In this document: positions 9,732 through 18,611 of the stretch, piece after piece | Layout: each line of letters begins with the position of its first letter | Numbering within the stretch: position 1 is the stretch's first letter | Source: Bordetella parapertussis | Lineage (GTDB): Bacteria; Pseudomonadota; Gammaproteobacteria; Burkholderiales; Burkholderiaceae_C | DNA: 64,000 nt | Assembly: GCA_945878065.1 (NCBI GenBank) | Contig: CAMDXA010000004.1 | Coordinates: forward strand, 34,697 to 98,696 | Direction of reading: 5' to 3' | Translations under genes and position numbers: made by a program | Notes under the pieces: generated by a model | Seen by the model: only the letters and a program-made list of their open reading frames with translations | Told to the model about the DNA's origin: nothing | The model's database searches: none

Positions 9732-11969
9732 TCAGTTGTGTCGGTGAGAGCTGGCGCGTTTGGCTTGGCTGACTGAAGGCAGTCGTTGCAAACTGCCCAG
9801 CACACTTTCTAAGTGTGAAGTGTCTTGAACAGCAATCAAAAACCGCAAGTCGGTGGCTTGTTTGCCACTGACCTCATCAGCCATGCTGACCAGTTTGATA
9901 TCCGCTTGTGCCGAAGTGATGGCTGAGGCAACGCTGGCCAACACGCCTTTGCCGTTGAGTACAGTGACCACAATGCCAGCTTCAAAACTTCGCAGAGGTT
10001 CATCTGACCATTCCACAGCAATGAACCGCTCGCTGTCTTTGTGCTGCAAGCGTTGTGCGACGTGGCAGTCCTGAACATGCACCACCAAACCCTCTCCGCG
10101 ACCCAAGTAGCCAACGATGGCGTCGCCAGGCACGGGATGGCAGCATTGGCCGTAGGTGACGGAAGCGTTGTCACTGCCATCTACCACCACCCCACCTTGC
10201 GAAAGTGTTTCATGGGCGGTGAATCGCTCACGGCTGAGCAGCAATGGATCAGGACGAATCCCTTGGTCGGCCAACAGGCGCACCAAACGTTTGGCAACGA
10301 TGCTGGCCACACGTTTGCCCAAACCCAAATCTGTCAGCAACTCTTCGCGTGTTTTGCTGCCCGTGAAGCGCAACAATTTTTCCCAGAGCACTTTGTTCAA
10401 TGCATCGTTCGCTGGAAGGCTGACAAACCCCTCGGCCCGAAGCGCTTGGGCAAGCAATTTCTCACCCAAATCCTGCGATTCTGATTGCGCCCGGGTTTTC
10501 AGGTAATGCCTGATTTTTGAGCGCGCACGCCCGGTGCGAACAAATGCCAGCCATGCCGGATTGGGTGTGGCTTCTTCAGCGGTTTCGACTTCAATCACAT
10601 CGCCATTGCGTATCTCGGTGCGCAACGAAACCGGTTCGCCATTGATGTGGGCAGAGACCACACGGTCGCCAACATTGCTGTGCACCGCGTATGCAAAATC
10701 AACCACAGTGGCACCTCTTGGCAAGGCCATGATGTGACTTTTTGGTGTGAACACATACACGGCGTCCGGAAATAAATCGACCTTGACATGGTCCCAAAAT
10801 TCGGTGGCGTCTCGGGTCTCGTCTTGAATATCGAGCAGCGACTGCAACCACTGCGTGCCCAGCCTTTCGGCCTTTTCGCTGGACTCGTGGGACTTATACA
10901 ACCAGTGTGCGGCAATGCCAGACTCCGCCACTAGGTGCATGGCTTCGGTACGCAATTGAAATTCAACATTGATACCCGCAGGCCCGACCAGTGTGGTGTG
11001 TAAGGACTGGTACCCGTTGATCTTGGCAATTGCAATATGGTCTTTGAATTTTCCAGGCACAGGTTTGTAGAGTTGGTGCAATATGCCGAGGCCGGTGTAG
11101 CAACCAATCAAATCAGGAAGCAGCACGCGCATGCCATAAATGTCTGTGACTTGGGCAAAGCTCAAATGCTTGCCGCGCATTTTTTGGTAAATGGAATACA
11201 GCGTTTTCTCACGTCCAAAAATACTGATGTTTAAATTGGCTTGGTTAAAAGCAGTCTCTACTTCGAGTTGGAGTTTTTGCAGCAAATCGCGACGACGGTT
11301 GCGGGCTCGCATCACTGCCTTTTCCAAGGTTGCATAGCGCCAGGGTTTGAGGTGTTTAAAGCTCAGATCCTGCAATTCGCGGTAGGTCTGGTTCAGACCC
11401 AAACGGTGCGCAATCGGTGCGTAAATCTCTAGGGTTTCGCTGCTGATGGCTTTCCAGCGGGTGCGCGGCATCGCTTCCATGGTGCGCATGTTGTGGGTGC
11501 GATCAGCGAGTTTGACCAAAATGACCCGCACGTCACGCGCCATGGCCAGCAGCATTTTGCGAAATGATTCAACCTGGCCTTCTTCCTGCGTGTCAAAGCT
11601 GAGTTTGTCGAGCTTGGTCAAGCCATCCACAAGCTCGGCCACAGTGGGTCCAAATTTTTCCAGCAAATCGGTTTTGGTAACGCCGCAGTCCTCCATCACG
11701 TCATGCAGCAAGGCCGCCATCAGCGCTTGGCTGTCAAGCTTCCATTCGGTGCATTGCAGGGCCACTGCAATCGGGTGGGTGATATAGGGTTCCCCACTGC
11801 GTCGTGTCACGCCCAGATGCGCTTCGTCGGCAAATTTGTAGGCGCGCCTGACTTGCTCGATCCCCTCTGGGCTCAAATAGTCCAACTTCGCGACCAACGA
11901 GGCAAAGCTGGCCGCCGCCGCATTGCTGGCGGGCGTTGGAAGAGTGGGGGTGGTTGCGACGGTAGCCAT
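9732..11969 (-). CDS. spoT: Bifunctional (p)ppGpp synthetase/hydrolase SpoT (RelA/SpoT family)
   Basis: The 745-residue protein has the full RSH architecture. The N-terminal HD hydrolase contains THPIAVALQ and ALLHDVMED (HDxxED) near residues 65-95. The synthetase domain follows (GREKTLYSIYQKM, TDIYGMRVLL, INGYQSLHTTLVGP at ~255-335). A TGS domain (VYVFTPKSHIMALPRGATVVDFAYAVH) comes next, then a conserved Cys/His region (VTYGQCCHPVPGDAIVGY) and a C-terminal ACT domain. The intact HD motif argues for a bifunctional enzyme that both makes and degrades (p)ppGpp. It follows rpoZ, as in many proteobacteria, but a terminator lies between them. Confidence 0.95.
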   Translation of the reverse strand: MATVATTPTLPTPASNAAAASFASLVAKLDYLSPEGIEQVRRAYKFADEAHLGVTRRSGEPYITHPIAVALQCTEWKLDSQALMAALLHDVMEDCGVTKTDLLEKFGPTVAELVDGLTKLDKLSFDTQEEGQVESFRKMLLAMARDVRVILVKLADRTHNMRTMEAMPRTRWKAISSETLEIYAPIAHRLGLNQTYRELQDLSFKHLKPWRYATLEKAVMRARNRRRDLLQKLQLEVETAFNQANLNISIFGREKTLYSIYQKMRGKHLSFAQVTDIYGMRVLLPDLIGCYTGLGILHQLYKPVPGKFKDHIAIAKINGYQSLHTTLVGPAGINVEFQLRTEAMHLVAESGIAAHWLYKSHESSEKAERLGTQWLQSLLDIQDETRDATEFWDHVKVDLFPDAVYVFTPKSHIMALPRGATVVDFAYAVHSNVGDRVVSAHINGEPVSLRTEIRNGDVIEVETAEEATPNPAWLAFVRTGRARSKIRHYLKTRAQSESQDLGEKLLAQALRAEGFVSLPANDALNKVLWEKLLRFTGSKTREELLTDLGLGKRVASIVAKRLVRLLADQGIRPDPLLLSRERFTAHETLSQGGVVVDGSDNASVTYGQCCHPVPGDAIVGYLGRGEGLVVHVQDCHVAQRLQHKDSERFIAVEWSDEPLRSFEAGIVVTVLNGKGVLASVASAITSAQADIKLVSMADEVSGKQATDLRFLIAVQDTSHLESVLGSLQRLPSVSQAKRASSHRHN

Positions 11970-12012
11970 GGCCTAACTGTAGCGTTTTGCTTGACCCAGG
12001 GGTTCAGGGGCG

Positions 12013-12041
12013 AAAAAAAAGCACTGCATGAGCAGTGCTTT
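12013..12041 (-). terminator. Terminator between rpoZ and spoT
   Basis: On the minus strand the sequence reads AAGCACTGC-TCAT-GCAGTGCTT followed by eight T residues. The arms are 12032-12040 and 12019-12027, and the T run is complementary to 12013-12020. It would end or attenuate rpoZ transcripts before spoT. Confidence 0.85.
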
Positions 12042-12065
12042 GTGTGCGAAAAAAACAATGAACGG

Positions 12066-12269
12066 TCAGCCGGGCACTTTTTTCAGCATTTCCAGACCAA
12101 TCTTGCCAGCGGCGATTTCGCGAAGTGCAGTCACGCCGGGCTTGTTTTTGCTTTCGATTTTTGGGGTGTGGCCTTGTGCCAGCATGCGAGCGCGGTAAGT
12201 AGCAGCCAACACCAATTGAAAGCGGTTGGGGATTTGTTCGAGACAGTCTTCAACGGTGATGCGTGCCAT
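12066..12269 (-). CDS. rpoZ: RNA polymerase omega subunit
   Basis: This 67-residue protein begins [28 protein letters not shown], the typical omega N-terminus that binds the beta' C-terminal region and supports core polymerase assembly. The [15 protein letters not shown] segment ([14 protein letters not shown]) is present, and the length is normal for Burkholderiales. It lies between gmk (20 bp upstream) and spoT (downstream, beyond a terminator). The gmk-rpoZ-spoT order is a classical proteobacterial arrangement linking nucleotide metabolism with the stringent response. Confidence 0.96.
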   Translation of the reverse strand: MARITVEDCLEQIPNRFQLVLAATYRARMLAQGHTPKIESKNKPGVTALREIAAGKIGLEMLKKVPG

Positions 12270-12289
12270 GTGCGGTTGCTCCGGTTCAG

Positions 12290-12916
12290 TTAAGTGAGGT
12301 TTAAGGCTTTGAAGATATCTGACCTGCTTTGGCGCTGGGACGCGTATTTGAGTCTTTGCGCATGGACAATGGCTTTGAGGTCAAACAAAGCTTTGTCAAA
12401 AAGTTGGTTGATTATAACGAAGTCAAATTCGTATGCCTGAGACATTTCCTGGGCGGCGTTTTGTAACCGCAGTTCTATCACCTCGGGGCTGTCTTCGCCA
12501 CGGCGCTGTAAACGCGCACGCAATTCCTGCATGCTGGGCGGCAAAATGAAAATCAGCACCGCATTGGTGAACAGCTTCTTGATTTGTACAGCGCCTTGGA
12601 AGTCAATCTCCAAAATCACATCCATGCCATTGGCAATTCGCTCTTCGATGGTGGCGCGGGATGTCCCGTAGCGGTTGCCGTGAACATGGGCCCATTCCAA
12701 AAAGGCTTGCTCGGCGATCATGCGGTCAAATTCTTCGTTGCCAATGAAGAAATATTCGCGACCGTGGAATTCTTGGCCACGGGGAGCGCGAGTGGTGTGG
12801 GACACCGATGGTTGCACACCAGCGTCTAGCTCCATCAGGGCCTTGACCAAGCTTGATTTGCCTGCGCCACTGGGCGCAGCCACCACATACAGATTGCCGG
12901 GGTAAGTGTTCATCAT
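12290..12916 (-). CDS. gmk: Guanylate kinase
   Basis: Guanylate kinase converts GMP to GDP with ATP. The 208-residue protein has the P-loop [11 protein letters not shown] at ~13-23, the GMP-binding segment [21 protein letters not shown], and the lid/core [16 protein letters not shown]. It starts with a double ATG (12916 and 12913). The first overlaps the yicC stop in an ATGA arrangement, implying coupling with yicC. The leftward order is yicC-gmk-rpoZ. Confidence 0.96.
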   Translation of the reverse strand: MMNTYPGNLYVVAAPSGAGKSSLVKALMELDAGVQPSVSHTTRAPRGQEFHGREYFFIGNEEFDRMIAEQAFLEWAHVHGNRYGTSRATIEERIANGMDVILEIDFQGAVQIKKLFTNAVLIFILPPSMQELRARLQRRGEDSPEVIELRLQNAAQEMSQAYEFDFVIINQLFDKALFDLKAIVHAQRLKYASQRQSRSDIFKALNLT

Positions 12917-13827
12917 TCGAGGTTTTGAACTTGTTCACGCATTTGCTCGATCAGTACTTTCATGTCCAACGAAAGGCGTGTGAGTTCGATGGCGCTGGAT
13001 TTGGAACCCAAAGTATTGGCTTCTCGGTGTAGTTCCTGAATCAAAAAATCCAAGCGTTTACCGACGCCTTCTGGGTGTTTTTTTTGTTTAAGTAGGCGGG
13101 CAATTTCATTCAAATGGGTGGTCAGTCGCGTGATTTCTTCAGCGACATCGGATCGAATGGCAAAACTCGCTGCTTCAGCCAGTGCCCGTTCATGCACGCT
13201 TTCAGGCAGGGCTTGCGCATCTGCCAATGCCAAGGCTTCGCGCCAGCGTTCAAGGAATTTTTGTTTTTGCACGGCCACAGCCTGTGGCACCAGCGGCAAA
13301 GTTTGTTCTGCCAGTGTGTGCAATTGGGTGACACGGTTCAGTAAATCGTCCGCCAATTTCATGCCTTCGCGTTGTCGTGCCTCACACATGTGGGTCACCA
13401 CTTCGTTGGCCAAGTGCATGACTTGCGGGGCAATGTCTGTGGCGGATGCGGAATGGACTTGCGACGACAGTCGAATGACTTCTGAAACGGAAAGAGGAGG
13501 GGCGTCAGGTAACCACATGCGCACATGGTTTTGCACATTGACCAGATTCTTCAAAAGCGCAGTGTCTGGCGCTCCCACACTGTTGTCGTTGTCGGATTCC
13601 AAGTTCAGACGCAGTTCAACTTTGCCTCGTTTGATGTGCTTGCTAATCAGTTCGCGCAGACTGGGTTCGAATTGACGCAACTCTTCCGGCAGTCGAAAAC
13701 TGATATCTAAGTACCGGCTGTTGACCGAGCGAATTTCTAGGCCCAGACGAATACCCGGGACCGCGGCTGTTTCAGAACCAATGTGTGACTGTGCACTGGC
13801 ATAGCCGGTCATGCTTTGCAGGGACAT
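12913..13827 (-). CDS. yicC: YicC family endoribonuclease
   Basis: The 304-residue protein starts [13 protein letters not shown], the invariant YicC opening. It has [21 protein letters not shown] near 31-51 and the conserved C-terminal block [48 protein letters not shown]. coli YicC has been described as an endoribonuclease affecting small-RNA stability. It is divergent from rph, and both starts lie within 92 bp. The yicC next to gmk and opposite rph arrangement is common in proteobacteria. Confidence 0.93.
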   Translation of the reverse strand: MSLQSMTGYASAQSHIGSETAAVPGIRLGLEIRSVNSRYLDISFRLPEELRQFEPSLRELISKHIKRGKVELRLNLESDNDNSVGAPDTALLKNLVNVQNHVRMWLPDAPPLSVSEVIRLSSQVHSASATDIAPQVMHLANEVVTHMCEARQREGMKLADDLLNRVTQLHTLAEQTLPLVPQAVAVQKQKFLERWREALALADAQALPESVHERALAEAASFAIRSDVAEEITRLTTHLNEIARLLKQKKHPEGVGKRLDFLIQELHREANTLGSKSSAIELTRLSLDMKVLIEQMREQVQNLE

Positions 13828-13918
13828 GGCGCTTTCATTTCAAAATTGCATTATCTCAGGCGAAGATTCTTTGCCTGAACGACAATGGCCGTTTTCTTCC
13901 ATCTGCCGCATCTCACCC

Positions 13919-14647
13919 ATGACAACCATTGCATCACGCCAACATCGCGCCAACGACGCATTGCGTTCTGTTCGCATCACACGCAGCTTCACCATGCATG
14001 CGGAAGGATCGGTATTGATTGAATTTGGCAATACCAAAGTGTTATGTACTGCTTCTGTTGAGGAAAAAGTTCCCCCGCACAAACGCGGTTCAGGCGAAGG
14101 ATGGGTAACCGCCGAATACGGCATGTTGCCGCGTGCCACACACACCCGTAGCGACAGAGAAGCGGCCAAAGGCAAGCAAAGCGGTCGCACCCAAGAAATA
14201 CAGCGCCTCATCGGGCGCTCCATGCGGGCAGTGTTCGATTTGAAAAAACTCGGTGAGCGCAGCATACAAATTGATTGCGATGTGTTGCAGGCCGATGGCG
14301 GCACCCGTACCGCGGCTATCACCGGTGCATTTGTGGCCGCGCAAGACGCGGTCAATGGTTTGCTTAAAGCGGGGAAATTGACTGCTTCGCCCATCATCGA
14401 CCATGTGGCTGCCATTTCTGTGGGGCTGCTGCATGGCGTTCCTTTGCTGGACTTGGAATACGTGGAGGACTCTGTCTGCGACACCGACATGAACGTGGTC
14501 ATGACAGGGGCGGGTGGCTTTGTGGAAGTGCAAGGCACGGCAGAGGGCGTTGCTTTCAGTCGTGCAGAAATGGACCAGTTGCTGGCCTTGGCTGACAAGG
14601 GAATTCGTGAACTGGTGACCCTACAAAAATCTGCGCTGGCCGTTTGA
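13919..14647 (+). CDS. rph: Ribonuclease PH
   Basis: RNase PH is a phosphorolytic 3'-5' exoribonuclease that trims tRNA 3' ends. From ATG 13919 it is 242 aa. The frame is open back to 13811, but the family begins with residues like [15 protein letters not shown], so the extra N-terminus is not used. Visible family blocks are [35 protein letters not shown], the tail of the phosphate/RNA site [17 protein letters not shown], and the metal-site region [18 protein letters not shown]. The stop is one base from the rdgB start, so rph-rdgB-hemW form an operon. Confidence 0.95.
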   Translation: MTTIASRQHRANDALRSVRITRSFTMHAEGSVLIEFGNTKVLCTASVEEKVPPHKRGSGEGWVTAEYGMLPRATHTRSDREAAKGKQSGRTQEIQRLIGRSMRAVFDLKKLGERSIQIDCDVLQADGGTRTAAITGAFVAAQDAVNGLLKAGKLTASPIIDHVAAISVGLLHGVPLLDLEYVEDSVCDTDMNVVMTGAGGFVEVQGTAEGVAFSRAEMDQLLALADKGIRELVTLQKSALAV

Positions 14648-14648
14648 T

Positions 14649-15263
14649 ATGTCGACCGTGACACGTATTGTTTTGGCGTCTAACAACCCAGGCAAATTGC
14701 ACGAACTGCAAGCCATGTTTTCGCCACTGGGCGTGCAGTTGATCGCGCAATCTGAATTAGATATCCCTGAGGCACAAGAGCCATTTCATACATTTGTGGA
14801 AAACGCATTGGCCAAAGCACGCCATGCCAGTCGCTACAGCGGCCTGCCGGCACTCGCAGACGACGCGGGTTTGTGTGTGGATGCCTTTGAAGGCTTGCCG
14901 GGTGTACAAACTGCTTTTTATTGCACGCAGTTTGGCTACACAAAAAGCGATGACAACAACCGCCGTGCATTGCTTGAGCAAATGCAAAACATCACGGACC
15001 GCAAAGCAGCCTTGGTCAGCACCTTGGTGGCATTGCGCCATACCGATGACCCGGAACCGCTGATTGCCAGTGGACGCGCAGAAGGCGAAATCACGCGTGA
15101 ATCACGCGGTGCCAATGGTTTTGGTTTTGACCCGGTCATGTTCATTCCCGAACTGAACATGACGTTTGCTGAAATGACTGATGAAGAAAAAAACCAGCGC
15201 AGCCACCGGGGCCAAGCGGCTCGACTGATGCGGGAATTGATGCTGCAACGCTGGTTGAAATGA
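14649..15263 (+). CDS. rdgB: dITP/XTP pyrophosphatase (RdgB/HAM1)
   Basis: This enzyme hydrolyses non-canonical purine triphosphates (ITP, dITP, XTP) to monophosphates and keeps deaminated purines out of DNA and RNA. The 204 residues include the substrate loop IVLASNNPGKLHEL at ~8-21, FVENALAKARHAS, the signature LPALADDAGLCVDAFEGLPGV, and ANGFGFDPVMFIPE plus KNQRSHRGQA at the C-terminus. It follows rph by 1 bp and overlaps hemW by 4 bp. Confidence 0.95.
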   Translation: MSTVTRIVLASNNPGKLHELQAMFSPLGVQLIAQSELDIPEAQEPFHTFVENALAKARHASRYSGLPALADDAGLCVDAFEGLPGVQTAFYCTQFGYTKSDDNNRRALLEQMQNITDRKAALVSTLVALRHTDDPEPLIASGRAEGEITRESRGANGFGFDPVMFIPELNMTFAEMTDEEKNQRSHRGQAARLMRELMLQRWLK

Positions 15264-16504
15264 AGCTTGATATCGCACACTTGATGCGCCCTGGCACCTT
15301 GACCTTGGCTGCTTTGCCGCCTTTGTCGGTGTATGTGCATTTGCCTTGGTGCTTGAAAAAATGTCCTTATTGCGATTTCAATTCGCATGAATATCGCTCG
15401 CCTGCGCCCACTGCATCATTGATGCAGGTGCAAGCGACGCCCATGGCTTTGCCTGAAGCCGCTTATTTGGACGCGTTATGCGCTGATATAGAGAGCAGCC
15501 TGCCCTTGGTGTGGGGCAGACCGGTGCACAGCGTTTTTATCGGTGGTGGCACGCCGAGTTTGTTTTCTCCTGCGGGCATTGCGCGTTTGATCAGTGATTT
15601 GCGCGCCCGTTTGCCCTTGGTGCCCGACTGCGAAATCACGCTCGAGGCCAATCCGGGTACTTTTGAAAAAGACCGGTTTCACGCTTACAAAATGGCTGGC
15701 GTCACACGACTTTCCGTCGGTGTGCAAAGTTTCAATGACCGGCACCTCAAAGCGATCGGGCGGGTGCACAATGGCGCTCAGGCCATGGCTGCTGTGCAAG
15801 AGGCTGCGCAAGCTTTTGACACATTCAACATCGATCTGATGTATGCCTTACCCAATCAGAGTCCACAAGATTTGCAACAAGATTTGGCAAGCGCTTTGGC
15901 ATTGCAGCCTTCGCATCTCTCTGTGTATCACTTGACGATTGAACCGAATACCTTGTTTGCAAAGCATGAGCCCGCTGGCTTGCCGCCCGAAGATCAGGCG
16001 TATGACATGCTCGACCTCATCACTGATCACACCGCAAAACAAGGTTTGCAACGATACGAAGTGTCTGCATTTGCCAAAGATGGACACCGCTGTTGGCACA
16101 ACACTAACTATTGGCAATTTGGTGATTACTTGGGCGTGGGCGCCGGCGCACACAGCAAGATCAGTTTTGCCCACCGTATTTGCAGAATGGTCAGGCACCG
16201 CGAACCCGGCCTGTATATGCAAAAAGCCATGGCAAAGGATGCCGTGGCACAAAGCCATGAAGTCAGTCGGGCTGAATTGCCTTTTGAATTCATGCTCAAT
16301 GCATTACGCCTGAAAGAAGGGGTGCCGCTTGAGGCATTCATGGATCGCACGGGTATGCCTTTGTCAGCTATCGATCCCAGTTTGCAACTGGCGCAGCAGC
16401 GCGGCTTGTTGTGGGTGGATCACGCACGTATTCAACCCACTGAAAAAGGGTTTGATTTCTTAAGCGATTTGCAGGCCTTGTTTTTGCCAGAATCTACTTT
16501 GTAA
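15260..16504 (+). CDS. hemW: Radical SAM heme chaperone HemW
   Basis: HemW is a radical-SAM protein that carries heme to membrane targets; older annotations call it oxygen-independent coproporphyrinogen oxidase. The 414-residue protein has the 4Fe-4S motif C-x3-C-x2-C in LPWCLKKCPYCDFNSH at ~29-44, the glycine motif FIGGGTPSLF, and ITLEANPGTFE. A C-terminal HemW-type domain includes RGLLWVDHARIQPTEKGFDF. The extra-spaced CPYCDF form and absence of a fourth CxxC cysteine fit HemW rather than HemN. It is the last gene of the rph operon and is followed by tRNA-Ser. Confidence 0.93.
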   Translation: MKLDIAHLMRPGTLTLAALPPLSVYVHLPWCLKKCPYCDFNSHEYRSPAPTASLMQVQATPMALPEAAYLDALCADIESSLPLVWGRPVHSVFIGGGTPSLFSPAGIARLISDLRARLPLVPDCEITLEANPGTFEKDRFHAYKMAGVTRLSVGVQSFNDRHLKAIGRVHNGAQAMAAVQEAAQAFDTFNIDLMYALPNQSPQDLQQDLASALALQPSHLSVYHLTIEPNTLFAKHEPAGLPPEDQAYDMLDLITDHTAKQGLQRYEVSAFAKDGHRCWHNTNYWQFGDYLGVGAGAHSKISFAHRICRMVRHREPGLYMQKAMAKDAVAQSHEVSRAELPFEFMLNALRLKEGVPLEAFMDRTGMPLSAIDPSLQLAQQRGLLWVDHARIQPTEKGFDFLSDLQALFLPESTL

Positions 16505-16544
16505 AGAGCTGGTTAGAATACTTGTGCTTGACCAGACATAGCAA

Positions 16545-16632
16545 GGAAGCGTGGCAGAGTGGTCGATTGCACCGGTCTTGAAAACCGGCAACCCGCAAGG
16601 GTTCGTGAGTTCGAATCTCACCGCTTCCGCCA
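16545..16632 (+). tRNA. tRNA-Ser(TGA), integration target
   Basis: An 88-nt class II tRNA: acceptor GGAAGCG (16545-16551) pairs with CGCTTCC (16622-16628), then G and an encoded CCA. The anticodon stem-loop is CCGGT-CTTGAAA-ACCGG (anticodon TGA), and there is a long variable arm, as in serine tRNAs. Its last 14 bases belong to the 15-bp direct repeat that recurs at 24398-24412, so its 3' end is the attachment site of the element that follows. The gene itself is intact. Confidence 0.96.
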
Positions 16633-16633
16633 G
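16619..16633. repeat. attL core (15-bp direct repeat)
   Basis: CACCGCTTCCGCCAG lies at the tRNA-Ser 3' end and is repeated exactly at 24398-24412. Integration here keeps the tRNA intact. Confidence 0.9.
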
Positions 16634-16646
16634 ACCATCAATGAAT

Positions 16647-16669
16647 ACGCCTCTTTTGAGGCGTTTTTT
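16647..16669 (+). terminator. Terminator after tRNA-Ser
   Basis: The stem ACGCCTC (16647-16653) / GAGGCGT (16658-16664) has a TTTT loop and a T run to 16669. A degraded version (ACGCCTCTTTAGGTG then T8) follows the right-hand att repeat at 24428-24450. The hairpin is therefore part of the duplicated end. Confidence 0.85.
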
Positions 16670-16673
16670 ATTC

Positions 16674-16695
16674 CTACCCACACTTCTACCCACAT
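16674..16695. repeat. Paired CTACCCACA repeats, left end of element
   Basis: Two direct copies of CTACCCACA with 12-bp period (16674-16682 and 16686-16694). The same pair, with the same period, lies beside the integrase start at 24256-24276. Their position near both att cores suggests arm-type integrase binding sites; this is an inference. Confidence 0.6.
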
Positions 16696-16895
16696 GGCTC
16701 TTTCCTGCTGGCTATGACAAATCGTTGGATTTGGACTTAGATTTGATAGGGGGGGAGGGGTACTTTGGCATCATTAGAGATTGTGGGAGCCTCTTTCCCA
16801 CACAAAAAAACTTTTGCTCAAAATCTCCTATGGCTGGTTTGAGTTCGAGATCAGATTGGCATAATGAATCTAGACCAATTAATCAGGAAAACTCT

Positions 16896-17135
16896 ATGAA
16901 ATCTGACCTTTACACCAAGTTAGTTCTAACTGTTATTGCTGTCAGCCTAAGCGTTATTGCGGTGCAAATAACAACAAAAGCCGCCTACGCTCAAGCACAG
17001 GGACTGCTTTTCTCCCCAAGTGGAGCTTTAATGGTTTCAATTTGTGACCCAGTTGGTCCTTTAGGCCAACGTAGAGGGGTGTGGACCTGTGCAGATGTAC
17101 TAAACGAAGGTGTCACGGTTACAACAAAGAAATAA
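16896..17135 (+). CDS. Small exported/membrane-anchored hypothetical protein
   Basis: A 79-residue protein starting MKSDLYTKLVLTVIAVSL, with one hydrophobic segment (~8-26) ending near ...AYAQAQ. This is a signal peptide or signal anchor. The mature part is short, with two cysteines (MVSICDPVG and GVWTCADV), and could form one disulfide. A CAGGAAA ribosome site lies 5-11 bp before ATG 16896. The frame stays open upstream through the tRNA, which cannot be coding. Tiny proteins beginning MKxDLYTKxVLTVIA occur in other proteobacteria, but their function is not known to me. It is the first cargo gene inside attL. Confidence 0.6.
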   Translation: MKSDLYTKLVLTVIAVSLSVIAVQITTKAAYAQAQGLLFSPSGALMVSICDPVGPLGQRRGVWTCADVLNEGVTVTTKK

Positions 17136-17271
17136 ACTGAACTTTAAATTTTTCTGGCCTAAAAATTTGTTTAAATTGCACATGGTGTGATTCACGTGTT
17201 GAAAAAATGTTCAGAATTGAAAAAAACGGGTTCAAAAAACAGCTACCGTATTAGAAAGTGAGTTGAATTTT

Positions 17272-18510
17272 ATGAAAGATCTAAATTATCTATACCGAAA
17301 ATTGTTCCTAGTTGGTCCATTAGGGATACTCTTGAGTACGTCGATACTTAGCACGCCAGCCATTGCTCAGGAGGCAAGAGATAAAAAATTTCCAGTGCCG
17401 AACTCTATCGACATAATGACACCACATAAAGTCGGTCTGTTTACAAACTATGCTTCCATTGCTCCAACTTGCAAAGTGGCTCGTTCGGACAACCCGCTTG
17501 CCTTGCAGCGGTCTGTCAAAGATATCGCAAATTTGAAAGTCGATAACCTTACTGTAAGTGAATACATTAAAAAATATAACGTGATGGGTTTCCTCGTTTT
17601 GAGGGATGGGGTTATTGTCGATCAACAGCATCGGTTTGAAAGACGGGAAACTGATCTGTACACGTCGATGTCTGTTGCCAAATCAATCGTTAGCATTTTG
17701 GTGGGTATTGCACTTGATGATGGACTAATAAGTTCTTTAGATGACCCAGTGGGTAAATACGCTTTAAAAATAAAAAATTCACCCTACGGATCTCTTCCAA
17801 TAAGATCGTTGTTACAGATGTCATCTGGAGTGCCGTTTGTTGAGCAGTATCCTGTCAAATCAAAAACCGACATCTATGATTTTGCTGTTGAGGCGCAGTA
17901 TGGAAAGAATTCAAGCATCATAAGAGCGATCAATAACATCAAGAAGCAAAGCAACGGATACGGGAAAGTATTCAACTACGCTAGTGTTGAAACTGCGGTT
18001 CTGGTTGAGGTATTACGAAGCGCTTCTAAGCAGTCACTATGCTCGTTCATGCAGGAGAGACTCTGGAAACCAATTGGCGCTGAACACGATGCTAACTGGA
18101 ACATTGACTCAGAGGGACTTGAGTGGGGTTTTGGATGGCTTAATGCAACTCAAGCAGATTTGGCAAAAGTCGGCATCCTGCTCACGAACGGTGGAGAGAT
18201 TAATGGAAAGCAAGTAGTTTCGAAGAAATACCTTGAGGAAGCAACAAGTCTTGAAAAACAGCCGATGCAATTTAAAAAAGTGAATGATGTAAACGAACCA
18301 TCAAAAAATGCAGGATATGGCTATCAGTTTTGGCTAACTGACACACCAGGGCGATTTTTCATGCAGGGAATTTTTGGGCAATATGTTGTAATTGATCAAC
18401 CCTCAAAAACTGTCATGATTATCAACTCCGCTGACACCTCTTTTTTGAGTGACAATAGAACCAAAGAGACATTGAAGGTATTTGGGAAATTATTAGAACA
18501 AAACTTTTGA
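17272..18510 (+). CDS. Exported serine hydrolase, beta-lactamase fold (class C/EstB-like)
   Basis: A 412-residue protein with a signal peptide (KLFLVGPLGILLSTSIL...AIAQ). It has the beta-lactamase/penicillin-binding-fold active site: SxxK in TSMSVAKSIVS (nucleophile Ser and Lys), a Tyr motif FNYASVETAVL in the YxS/N position, and the third motif region GIFGQYVVIDQ in place of KTG/HxG. That set is typical of the EstB, NylB and AmpC-related hydrolases, which cleave esters or small amides rather than beta-lactams. Substrate and benefit to the host are unknown. ATG 17272 is preferred over TTG 17263 because the AAAGTGAG site is well placed. It is the main cargo gene of the element and is AT-rich. 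Confidence 0.82.
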   Translation: MKDLNYLYRKLFLVGPLGILLSTSILSTPAIAQEARDKKFPVPNSIDIMTPHKVGLFTNYASIAPTCKVARSDNPLALQRSVKDIANLKVDNLTVSEYIKKYNVMGFLVLRDGVIVDQQHRFERRETDLYTSMSVAKSIVSILVGIALDDGLISSLDDPVGKYALKIKNSPYGSLPIRSLLQMSSGVPFVEQYPVKSKTDIYDFAVEAQYGKNSSIIRAINNIKKQSNGYGKVFNYASVETAVLVEVLRSASKQSLCSFMQERLWKPIGAEHDANWNIDSEGLEWGFGWLNATQADLAKVGILLTNGGEINGKQVVSKKYLEEATSLEKQPMQFKKVNDVNEPSKNAGYGYQFWLTDTPGRFFMQGIFGQYVVIDQPSKTVMIINSADTSFLSDNRTKETLKVFGKLLEQNF

Positions 18511-18611
18511 ACCTATAGAACAGAAGAATTTCTATTTTTCTTGTCGCCATATTAGTAAACCACCGAAAAATTTTGCGGGGGCGTTCTGAATTTTGGTAAA
18601 CGGTCTAATGG

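Larger units (their letters stand above)
16634..16895. repeat. Imperfect copy of the sequence right of attR
   Basis: About 200 bp after the left att core (to ~16832) resembles the ~200 bp after the right core (24413 to ~24602). Shared parts, in the same order, are the hairpin, the CCCA-rich repeats, a 25-nt identical run (16742-16766 = 24516-24540, containing AGGGGTACTTT), AGATTGTGG, and an ATG after an AAAAT-CC segment. No gene is evident in this stretch. The rest, up to the small gene at 16896, shows nothing else. Confidence 0.75.

Noticed and set aside
13840..14664. A 274-codon frame opposite rph
   Set aside because: Antisense shadow of a well-recognised RNase PH gene; no family pattern in the frame itself.
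16551..17135. A 194-codon open frame through the tRNA-Ser gene
   Set aside because: Its first part is the tRNA and its terminator; only the piece from 16896 has a ribosome site and a signal peptide.
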